A stretch of DNA of 37,948 bases, taken from the NCBI GenBank assembly GCA_049430265.1, contig JBMTBW010000006.1:1-37948 (forward strand), given 5' to 3'. Shown here piece by piece: positions 8,401 to 14,601 of this stretch. The notes under the pieces were generated by a model. That model worked only from the letters and a program-made list of their open reading frames with translations. It made no database searches and was not told the origin of the DNA. A program made the translations under genes and the position numbers. The DNA comes from MAG-120802 sp049430265 (GTDB lineage Bacteria; Actinomycetota; Actinomycetes; Nanopelagicales; Nanopelagicaceae). How positions within the stretch are numbered: position 1 is the stretch's first letter; the number at the start of each line of letters is the position of its first letter.

Positions 8401-8708
8401 TGAAGCGTTATTGCAGCATTTAACGCAGTTTGTCCACCAAGAGTTGCCAAGATCGCATCTGGACGCTCCTTAGCAATAACTTGCTCGAGAAAATCCAAAG
8501 TAATTGGCTCGATATAGGTGGCATCGGCAAACTCTGGATCAGTCATGATTGTTGCAGGATTCGAATTAACCAGAATTACTCTTATGCCCTCTGCCTTTAG
8601 AACGCGACAAGCTTGAGTTCCAGAATAATCAAATTCACATGCCTGGCCGATAACAATGGGGCCGCTACCGATTACCAGAACACTTTTAATCGATTTATCT
8701 AGAGGCAT
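5451..8708 (-). CDS. carB: Carbamoyl phosphate synthase large subunit
   Basis: CarB makes carbamoyl phosphate from bicarbonate, ammonia (channelled from CarA) and two ATP, for pyrimidines and arginine. The 1085-residue protein shows the internal duplication: the first synthetase half begins with [20 protein letters not shown], the second with [20 protein letters not shown] near residue 555, each followed by an ATP-grasp domain. The last 140 or so residues form the MGS-like allosteric domain ([35 protein letters not shown]), where UMP and other effectors bind in relatives. The start overlaps the end of carA by 14 bases and the stop overlaps pyrK by 4. Full length, no damage seen. Confidence 0.98.
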   Translation of the reverse strand: [1085 protein letters not shown]

Positions 8709-9807
8709 GTTTACCTAACATTTCAAAAAATTGATCGAAGAGATAATTGGCATCGTGAGGACCGGCAGCTGCCTCAGGGTGATATTGGACTGAGAAGGCT
8801 GGCTTATCGAGAAGTTTTAGTCCTTCAACAACTGAATCATTGAGGCAGATGTGAGTCACCATTCCAGGGCCATAAACTGTTGAAAATATTCCATCTAGTG
8901 GAGCTTCAACGGCAAAACCATGATTCTGCGCAGTGATCTCCACCTTATTACTTTCAACGTTTAGCACTGGTTGGTTAATCCCGCGGTGGCCAAATCGAAG
9001 CTTATATGTGTCAAAACCTAACGCTCGTCCCAGTATTTGATGTCCAAAACAGATACCAAAAATAGGAAGTGATGCATCAAGGGCAGATCGGACCAGCGCC
9101 ACAATTGAATTCATCGTTGCTGGATCTCCGGGACCATTGGAAAGAAATAGCCCATCAAAACTACCGGCTCTAACATCTTCAAAAGTTATCGTTGCTGGCA
9201 TTAAATGCACTTCGATTCCGCGCGCAGCCATATTTCGAGGAGTTGCGGATTTGATTCCAAGATCTATCGCTGCAACTTTAAATTTTCTCTCTCCAACTGC
9301 CGGGATAATCTCAACTTTATCCACAGTAACCTCTTCAGCAAGAAATGCTCCAGCCATCTCCGGCGCACTTCTTACCTTAACAACCATCTCTTCTCGCGAC
9401 AGTTCACTGCCTGAGAAGATGCCAACTCTCATTGCACCGCGCTCTCGCAAATGAAGAGTTAGAGCTCTTGTATCAATTCCTTGAATCCCCACTACTCCAT
9501 TTGAAATTAAGTCATCTTCTAAACTTCGCTCTGAGCGCCAATTGGAAACTCTTGGCGAAGGATTTCTCACCACAAATCCACTTACCCAAATTTTCCTTGA
9601 TTCTTCATCTTGCGTATTCATTCCAGTATTGCCAATATGTGGGGCGGTCATGATTACAACCTGGCGGTGATAACTCGGATCCGTCAGTGTTTCTTGATAT
9701 CCCGTCATTCCAGTTGAGAAAACAGCCTCACCGAAGGTCTCACCCTTGCAAGCCCAAGACTCTCCTTCAAAGATACGGCCATCGTCTAGAACTAGATAAG
9801 CCGCCAT
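8695..9807 (-). CDS. carA: Carbamoyl phosphate synthase small subunit (glutamine amidotransferase)
   Basis: CarA hydrolyses glutamine and passes ammonia to CarB. The N-terminal domain (about 1-170) is the CarA-specific part, starting AAYLVLDDGRIFEGESW and containing TGMTGYQETLTDPSY. The class I amidotransferase domain has the nucleophile C253 (FGICFGHQILGRALG) and the H343/E345 pair in VQYHPEA. The length of 370 residues is normal. Its ATG follows the pyrC stop immediately (TAAATG), and its end overlaps carB by 14 bases, so the two subunits are made together. Identity is secure. Confidence 0.98.
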   Translation of the reverse strand: MAAYLVLDDGRIFEGESWACKGETFGEAVFSTGMTGYQETLTDPSYHRQVVIMTAPHIGNTGMNTQDEESRKIWVSGFVVRNPSPRVSNWRSERSLEDDLISNGVVGIQGIDTRALTLHLRERGAMRVGIFSGSELSREEMVVKVRSAPEMAGAFLAEEVTVDKVEIIPAVGERKFKVAAIDLGIKSATPRNMAARGIEVHLMPATITFEDVRAGSFDGLFLSNGPGDPATMNSIVALVRSALDASLPIFGICFGHQILGRALGFDTYKLRFGHRGINQPVLNVESNKVEITAQNHGFAVEAPLDGIFSTVYGPGMVTHICLNDSVVEGLKLLDKPAFSVQYHPEAAAGPHDANYLFDQFFEMLGKHASR

Positions 9808-11082
9808 TTACTTTGAGTTCCTTTCATAAACCAGCGCGCCATTATGGAATGTCTTAGTAATAACCCCCGGCAAGACCATGCCATCAAAGGGTGTGTTTTT
9901 GCTCTTAGAAGCAAGCCTTAGTCGTTCTACTTTCCATTTTAAATCTAGATCAACGAGTGTGAAATTAGCTCCGGCACCAAGTGCTATCGATCCGTGGCCC
10001 GGATATCGCCCTATCTGCGAGGGAGTCTTTGACATGCGATCAACTAATTGAGTTAGTGTCAAAAGTTTTGTTTCAACCATTGCCAGATATGCGATCGAAA
10101 AAGCAGTTTCTAGGCCAACCATTCCAAATGCTGCAGCGCTCCACTCGCAATCTTTTGATTCGTGAGGATGGGGCGCATGATCTGTGGCAATTATGTCAAT
10201 CGTTCCATCTGCAAGTCCTTCACGGAGTGCTTGTACATCATCTTTAGTTCTTAGCGGAGGATTTACTTTATAGACCGGGTCGTAGCTCTCTGCTAAATCA
10301 TCGGTTAAAAGAAGATGATGTGGGGTCACTTCAGCAGTTACTTTAATGCCACGTTTTTTCGCAGTTCTTATAATCTCAACTCCACCTGCAGTTGTGACGT
10401 GACAGATATGAAGACGAGAATCAACATGCTCTGCAAGGAGAACATCTCGGGCAATGATCGCCTCTTCGGCAACGGCAGGCCAACCTTTTAAACCAAGGCG
10501 TGCTGAGATTTCGCCTTCATTCATTTGTGAATCTTGGGTAAGCCTAGGATCTTGTGCGTGCTGAGCAATAATTCCATCAAAAGTCTTTACATACTCAAGC
10601 GCTCTTCGCATAACCAGAGCATCAGAGACACAATGTCCGTCATCACTGAAGATTCGAACCGCCGCCTCTGATTGATTCATGGCAGATAGTTCTGCAAGCT
10701 GCGTTCCACCTTGACCAACAGTGACCGCTCCGATTGGAAAAACATCACACATTCCATGGTGTTTTCCTAAACGAAAAACCTGTTCAACAACTCCAGCTGT
10801 ATCAGCAACCGGCAGAGTGTTAGGCATTGCAGATATTGCTGTAAATCCTCCAGTTGCCGCTGCCATTGAACCGGTCAAAACAGTTTCGGCATCTTCCCTT
10901 CCTGGCTCTCGCAAGTGAGTGTGAAGGTCCACAAAACCTGGCAAGATCGTTAAACCCTTGGCATCAATTTCTTTAGCGCTACTTGATAGCTCGCCTTCGT
11001 TGACGAATACGCCATCAGAAACGAAGTAATCACCTACCCTTCCACTTGAATCTTTAGCTCCTTTTATCCGATAAGAATTCAT
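9808..11082 (-). CDS. pyrC: Dihydroorotase (class I)
   Basis: PyrC cyclises carbamoyl aspartate to dihydroorotate, the third pyrimidine step. It is an amidohydrolase-fold enzyme with the metal-binding LPGFVDLHTHLREPG near the N-terminus, SAMPNT, the histidines in QHAQDPRL and HICHVTTAGG, and the catalytic-Asp motif ATDHAPHPHESK. The length of 424 and these motifs place it with class I (Bacillus/Thermus-like) dihydroorotases, not the short E. coli class II. The ATG overlaps the pyrB stop as ATGA, and its stop abuts the carA ATG, so it is translated as part of the coupled pyr run. Confidence 0.97.
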   Translation of the reverse strand: MNSYRIKGAKDSSGRVGDYFVSDGVFVNEGELSSSAKEIDAKGLTILPGFVDLHTHLREPGREDAETVLTGSMAAATGGFTAISAMPNTLPVADTAGVVEQVFRLGKHHGMCDVFPIGAVTVGQGGTQLAELSAMNQSEAAVRIFSDDGHCVSDALVMRRALEYVKTFDGIIAQHAQDPRLTQDSQMNEGEISARLGLKGWPAVAEEAIIARDVLLAEHVDSRLHICHVTTAGGVEIIRTAKKRGIKVTAEVTPHHLLLTDDLAESYDPVYKVNPPLRTKDDVQALREGLADGTIDIIATDHAPHPHESKDCEWSAAAFGMVGLETAFSIAYLAMVETKLLTLTQLVDRMSKTPSQIGRYPGHGSIALGAGANFTLVDLDLKWKVERLRLASKSKNTPFDGMVLPGVITKTFHNGALVYERNSK

Positions 11083-12041
11083 AAACTCTCCCCACTGCTA
11101 GCAAGCTCTTTAAAGGTTGCTCCTCCGAGAAGGAGATAGAGAACTGCCATTCGAACGCTAACACCGTTAGCCACTTGTTCCACGATAACCGAGCGCTGCG
11201 AATCAGCAGATTCAGCTGAAATCTCAAGGCCTCTATTCATCGGACCTGGATGCATAACTATTGCCTTATCTTTCATCTGCCTCATCCGCTCTGAGGTAAG
11301 ACCATATCCTCTTGCATATTCCCTCTCGGTGGGAAAATAAAGATCGTCCATTCGCTCCTTCTGAACTCGAAGCGCCATTACTACATCAAGGGATTTAATC
11401 TCATCATCGAGTGAATAGCTGACCCTTACCTGCCAATCAGAGACACCTACAGGAATCAGAGTTGGCGGAGCAATTAAAACTACCTCTGCGCCAAGTTTCT
11501 TAAGAAGGAGAACATTACTTCTAGCCACTCTGGAGTGGAGGATATCTCCAATGATTCCCACTCTTACTCCTGATAAATCTCCTTGATTCGACTTTAGATG
11601 ACGACGAATAGTGAAAGCATCGAGAAGAGCTTGGGTTGGATGTTCATGAGTTCCATCGCCCGCATTAATCACCACTCCCTTCATCCACTCCTGTTTAGCT
11701 AACTGATGAGCAGCACCTGATGCGCCATGGCGGATAACGACTGCATCCGCTCCCATTGCTTGAAGAGTAAGGGCAGTATCTTTAAGACTTTCGCCTTTAC
11801 TAAGACTCGATCCCTTAGCGGCAAAGTTAATTACATCAGCTGATAGACGTTTGGCAGCTGCTTCGAACGAAATTCTGGTTCTAGTTGAGTCTTCAAAGAA
11901 GAGGTTGACCACAGTTCTTCCTCGAAGAGTTGGAAATTTCTTCACCGCCCCTTCAGAGAGTCGGGCAAGTTCAGCCGCAGTATCAAGAATCTCTATTGCT
12001 TCATCTCTAGTTAAATCTGATATTGAAAGTAAATGTTTCAT
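11079..12041 (-). CDS. pyrB: Aspartate carbamoyltransferase catalytic subunit
   Basis: PyrB condenses carbamoyl phosphate with aspartate, the committed step of pyrimidine synthesis. The carbamoyl phosphate site is FEDSTRTRISFEAAAKRL, with the STRTR motif diagnostic for carbamoyltransferases, and a second site motif is HPTQALLDAFTIRR. MALRVQKERMDD and MHPGPMNRGLEI mark the aspartate domain. The length of 320 matches the catalytic chain. No pyrI regulatory subunit gene is present, as is usual outside enterobacteria, so control is expected through PyrR. The ATG overlaps the pyrR stop by 4 bases, and its stop overlaps the pyrC ATG by 4. Confidence 0.98.
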   Translation of the reverse strand: MKHLLSISDLTRDEAIEILDTAAELARLSEGAVKKFPTLRGRTVVNLFFEDSTRTRISFEAAAKRLSADVINFAAKGSSLSKGESLKDTALTLQAMGADAVVIRHGASGAAHQLAKQEWMKGVVINAGDGTHEHPTQALLDAFTIRRHLKSNQGDLSGVRVGIIGDILHSRVARSNVLLLKKLGAEVVLIAPPTLIPVGVSDWQVRVSYSLDDEIKSLDVVMALRVQKERMDDLYFPTEREYARGYGLTSERMRQMKDKAIVMHPGPMNRGLEISAESADSQRSVIVEQVANGVSVRMAVLYLLLGGATFKELASSGESL

Positions 12042-12571
12042 TGGGTTCTGCCTTCAATTATGACTTCATCAAGTGGGTCAATTTCACTTAAATGCACCCT
12101 GACCGATTCTTCCTTTGCTGTTGGAATATTCTTTCCAACAAAATCTGCTCTTATTGGTAGCTCCCTATGGCCACGATCGATTAGAACGGCAAGTTGGACG
12201 CTCTTTGGTCGACCCAGTTCATTTAAGGCATCAAGGGCAGCGCGAATCGTTCTACCCGAGTAGAAGACATCATCTATAAGGACAACATCTTTTCCATCAA
12301 TATTTCCACCTGGAATGCTGGTTGGAAGGAGAGTTCTTGGAGCCTTTAAACGTAGATCATCTCGATACATCGTTATATCGAGTGTGCCGCTTTCTAGTTC
12401 AGTGTTTTCTATTTCGGAGATTGCGCTTGCAATACGTCTACTTAAATATGCTCCTCTAGTTGGAATACCGAGGAGAAGAAGATTTTCTGGACCATGATTT
12501 TTTTCTAGAATTTCATGAGAAATGCGCCGTAGCGCGCGGGAGATTTCACCGCTATTTAAAATAACGCTCAT
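12038..12571 (-). CDS. pyrR: PyrR bifunctional pyr operon RNA-binding regulator / uracil phosphoribosyltransferase
   Basis: PyrR binds UMP/UTP and then a hairpin in pyr mRNA to reduce expression; many PyrRs also make UMP from uracil and PRPP. The 177-residue protein has the phosphoribosyltransferase PRPP loop VVLIDDVFYSGRTIRAALD, the N-terminal GIPTRGAYLSRR, and AVLIDRGHRELPIRADFVGK, all typical PyrR segments. It is the first gene of the pyr operon. Its own 5' leader contains a near-consensus PyrR-binding hairpin (12579-12611) that includes the ribosome binding site AAGGAG at 12577-12582, which points to translational autorepression as described for Mycobacterium smegmatis. The stop overlaps pyrB, so repression should spread to the genes below. 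Confidence 0.96.
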   Translation of the reverse strand: MSVILNSGEISRALRRISHEILEKNHGPENLLLLGIPTRGAYLSRRIASAISEIENTELESGTLDITMYRDDLRLKAPRTLLPTSIPGGNIDGKDVVLIDDVFYSGRTIRAALDALNELGRPKSVQLAVLIDRGHRELPIRADFVGKNIPTAKEESVRVHLSEIDPLDEVIIEGRTQ

Positions 12572-12578
12572 TACTTCT

Positions 12579-12611
12579 CCTTCGCCGCCTCACAGGACGG
12601 ATCGTTAAAGG
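12579..12611 (-). promoter_or_regulatory. PyrR-binding RNA hairpin masking the pyrR ribosome binding site
   Basis: Read on the minus strand, an outer stem CCUU (12608-12611) pairs with AAGG (12579-12582). After an internal purine-rich bulge (AACGAU), the upper stem CCGUC pairs with GGCGG (one G-U pair), closed by the hexaloop CUGUGA. The loop fits the known PyrR consensus CNGNGA, and the surrounding GUCCUGUGAGGC fits the conserved UCCNGNGAGGC core. The right arm of the outer stem is part of the Shine-Dalgarno AAGGAG, which lies 5 bases before the pyrR ATG. Binding of PyrR-UMP would therefore hide the ribosome site. There is no terminator hairpin or U-run after it, arguing for translational control and against attenuation. 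Confidence 0.85.
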
Positions 12612-12618
12612 TTGGCGA

Positions 12619-12627
12619 ATACTAGCA
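12619..12627 (-). promoter_or_regulatory. Candidate extended -10 of the pyr operon promoter
   Basis: On the minus strand TGC is followed by TAGTAT, an extended -10 element. Transcription would start about 6 bases on, near 12613, just before the base of the PyrR hairpin, giving a leader of roughly 42 bases that consists of little besides the hairpin and ribosome site. No good -35 is visible. A short inverted repeat (CAGGG/CCCTG, 12631-12646) lies immediately upstream. The fit with the hairpin position is the main support. Confidence 0.45.
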
Positions 12628-12687
12628 TGTCAGGGAAGAGGCCCTGGAAACTGTGGAAAAGACAGAGGGGCTCTCTAGCTATCGGTC

Positions 12688-12699
12688 TATTTTGACCCA
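12688..12699 (+). promoter_or_regulatory. Candidate -10 and leaderless start for bldD
   Basis: The bases before the bldD ATG read TATTTT, then GACCCA, then ATG. No Shine-Dalgarno is present. A -10-like TATTTT placed 6 bases before the ATG would put the transcript start on or next to the initiation codon, as in the many leaderless actinobacterial mRNAs. The -10 match is only moderate and no -35 is recognisable, so this is tentative. Confidence 0.3.
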
Positions 12700-13185
12700 A
12701 TGACAACTCCGTTAGAGATATCGCAAAGACTTAGGCAAATCAGAAAGCAGCAGAACTTAACTCTCAAACAAGTAGAAATACGCTCAAGGGGTAAATGGAA
12801 GGCTGTTGTAATTGGCTCCTATGAGCGGGGTACCAGGTCGCTAAGTATTTCAAAAGCAAAATCCCTCTGCGAATTTTACGGAGTCCCCCTCTCTGTTCTT
12901 TTTCAAAGTGAAGGCATTCAGCGGGTGCCACCTTCCGAAGGCGCTCTGCGAATTGATCTAAGAAACTTAAAGAGCAAGATTTCGCAAAATGATCCATTGA
13001 TTGGCCAGCTCCACAATCTTTTATCTTTTATCGCTAGGAGACGTGATGATTGGAATGGAGAAATCATGACTATCAGATTGCAAGATAATGAGGTTCTAGG
13101 GCTTTTAGTCCAAAAGGAGCAGAGCGAGCTTCGGAGAGCTCTTGAAATAAGAGATTTACTCTTTAAAGCACAAGGTCAGGCTTAA
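12700..13185 (+). CDS. bldD: BldD-like transcriptional regulator with c-di-GMP-binding signature
   Basis: BldD is the Streptomyces master developmental repressor, which dimerises through a c-di-GMP tetramer bound to its C-terminal domain. This 161-residue protein has an XRE-type helix-turn-helix at about 6-70 (ISQRLRQIRKQQNLTLKQVE, SYERGTRSLSISKAKSLCEF). The C-terminal domain (about 98-161) contains R115-x-D117, eight residues, then R126-x-x-D129, the published RxD-x8-RxxD c-di-GMP signature; the usual central Gly of RGD is Asp here. Location between pyrR (divergent) and nusB (convergent) is exactly that of Streptomyces bldD. The 3' end overlaps nusB by 23 bases. It has no Shine-Dalgarno. Targets in this organism are unknown. 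Confidence 0.9.
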   Translation: MTTPLEISQRLRQIRKQQNLTLKQVEIRSRGKWKAVVIGSYERGTRSLSISKAKSLCEFYGVPLSVLFQSEGIQRVPPSEGALRIDLRNLKSKISQNDPLIGQLHNLLSFIARRRDDWNGEIMTIRLQDNEVLGLLVQKEQSELRRALEIRDLLFKAQGQA

Positions 13186-13573
13186 TCTCCAAAACTTTGC
13201 TCAATACTCCGTTTATATACTTACTTGAATCCTCGGTGGAAAAGTTTGTTGCAAGCTCTAGAGCCTCACTGATAGCAACTGCTTCAGGAACTGTTTTAGA
13301 CCAAAGTAGCTCGAAGATAGAAAGACGTAGGATGTTTCTATCCAGAACTGGCATGCGGTCCATGTCCCAACCTTGAGCATAAGTTGCAATTAGCTCATCA
13401 ATTTTGCGCTTGTTTAACTCAATTCCATCAATTAATTCTTTTGTAAACTCTCTAGCTTCATAATCCATCTCGGTAATTCTCTTGAATAGTAAATCAGCAG
13501 CGCTACTTTTTCGTATATCACCTTCATAAAGCAGATCTAACGCGGCTTTTCTGGCCTTAGAGCGGCTGCTCAC
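13163..13573 (-). CDS. nusB: Transcription antitermination factor NusB
   Basis: NusB binds boxA RNA with NusE (ribosomal protein S10) and supports rRNA transcription. The 136-residue all-helical protein begins SSRSKARKAALDLLYEGDIR, the RNA-binding N-terminus, and ends with MPVLDRNILRLSIFELLW and VAISEALELATNFSTEDSSK plus INGVLSKVLE, all diagnostic of NusB. It starts with GTG (13571-13573), directly against the efp stop codon, so it is read from the efp transcript. Its last 23 bases overlap the convergent bldD gene. The efp-nusB order is conserved in many bacteria. Confidence 0.96.
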   Translation of the reverse strand: MSSRSKARKAALDLLYEGDIRKSSAADLLFKRITEMDYEAREFTKELIDGIELNKRKIDELIATYAQGWDMDRMPVLDRNILRLSIFELLWSKTVPEAVAISEALELATNFSTEDSSKYINGVLSKVLEIKPDLVL

Positions 13574-14134
13574 TTAATTTGCGCGCCCGAGATAGTCACC
13601 GTTGCGGGTATCGACCAAGACAACTTCATCTTGTTTAATAAAGAGAGGAACTTGAATTGTGATGCCTGTTTCAAGAGTGGCCGGTTTAGATCCTGCAGAT
13701 GAGCGATCTCCCTGTAAGCCTGGTTCGGTGTAGGTAATTTTTAATGGAACATTTGCTGGAAGCTCGACATAGAGCGGATTTCCTTCGTGTACTGCAACTA
13801 TTGCCTCAGTGTTTTCAAGCATGTAATTTGCAGCATCTCCAACTGTCTCAGCTGAGATGGTCATTTGGTCATAGGTGCTGGAGTCCATGAAAACAAACCC
13901 GGCCTGATCTTTATAAAGAAATTGCATGTCTCGCTTTTCAAGAATAGCCACATCAACTTTAACGCCCGCATTAAAGGTCTTCTCAACTACTTTTCCTGAA
14001 AGAACATTCTTAAGCTTAGTTCGAACGAATGCTGGACCCTTTCCTGGTTTAACATGCTGAAATTCAACAACGCTCCAGAGCTGACCCTCTAGATCTAGGG
14101 TCATTCCATTCTTAAGATCATTAGTGGTAGCCAT
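13574..14134 (-). CDS. efp: Elongation factor P (PGKGP-loop actinobacterial type)
   Basis: EF-P rescues ribosomes stalled at proline runs. The three-domain protein of 186 residues has the domain I loop PGKGPAF with K32 at the tip, KNVLSGKVVEKTFNAG, YKDQAGFVFMDSSTYDQ, and the C-terminal signature GLQGDRSSAGSKPATLETG plus VPLFIK. The loop is the palindromic PGKGP version described for actinobacteria, where the Lys is reported to work unmodified; I therefore expect no EpmA/B-type modification. It lies 26 bases after aroQ and abuts nusB. The ATG has no close Shine-Dalgarno (an AAGG lies about 17 bases upstream), so the initiation mode is unclear. Confidence 0.97.
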   Translation of the reverse strand: MATTNDLKNGMTLDLEGQLWSVVEFQHVKPGKGPAFVRTKLKNVLSGKVVEKTFNAGVKVDVAILEKRDMQFLYKDQAGFVFMDSSTYDQMTISAETVGDAANYMLENTEAIVAVHEGNPLYVELPANVPLKITYTEPGLQGDRSSAGSKPATLETGITIQVPLFIKQDEVVLVDTRNGDYLGRAN

Positions 14135-14160
14135 AGCGGCGAAGATTACCTTTTATGCCT

Positions 14161-14601
14161 CTATTTAACTAATTTACTCAAGGCAGCAAAGGCCAAACGA
14201 TATGAATCAAGGCCAAAGCCAGCGATGCTGCCTTGGACAACTCCAGAAATTACCGAGGTGTGGCGAAACTCTTCTCGAGATAACGGATTGCTTAAGTGAA
14301 CTTCAATGCAAGGTGCTTTTAGCATCACCACTGCGTCACGAATCGCATAAGAATAGTGCGTAAAGGCAGCAGGATTGAAAATTACTGGCGTCTTACTATC
14401 AGCAGCTGCATGGAGCCAGCCAATCAACTCTGACTCATCATTACTCTGCTTTATTTCAACATCAAAATTAAACTCTCTAGCTCCTTGACGGCAAATCTGC
14501 TCGATATCAGAGTAAGAGATATCTCCGTAATATGATTTTTCACGAAGATCTAGTCGAGAGAGATTAGGCCCGTTGAGCACTATTACTTTTGTCATGCTCA
14601 T
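14161..14601 (-). CDS. aroQ: 3-dehydroquinate dehydratase, type II
   Basis: AroQ dehydrates 3-dehydroquinate to 3-dehydroshikimate, the third shikimate step. The small 146-residue type II enzyme shows VIVLNGPNLSRLDLRE, the catalytic Tyr region YYGDISYSDI, QSNDESELIGWLH, FNPAAFTHYSYAIRDA, the catalytic His in EVHLSNPLSREEFRH and the closing SGVVQGSIAGFGLDSY. The first ATG (14599-14601) is preferred over one 6 bases downstream because GGAG lies 5 bases before it. In other type II enzymes the QSN motif is followed by His-Glu; here it is Asp-Glu, a mild change. It is immediately downstream of aroB. Confidence 0.95.
   Translation of the reverse strand: MSMTKVIVLNGPNLSRLDLREKSYYGDISYSDIEQICRQGAREFNFDVEIKQSNDESELIGWLHAAADSKTPVIFNPAAFTHYSYAIRDAVVMLKAPCIEVHLSNPLSREEFRHTSVISGVVQGSIAGFGLDSYRLAFAALSKLVK

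Noticed and set aside
12631..12646. Inverted repeat CAGGG/CCCTG as a pyr operator or terminator
   Set aside because: Five-base arms with no U-run; such repeats occur by chance, and it is mentioned only as context for the promoter.
12694..12706. TGAC-CCAAT-GACA across the bldD start as a BldD autoregulatory box
   Set aside because: The second half reads GACA and not GTNA, so the palindrome is broken; too weak to call.
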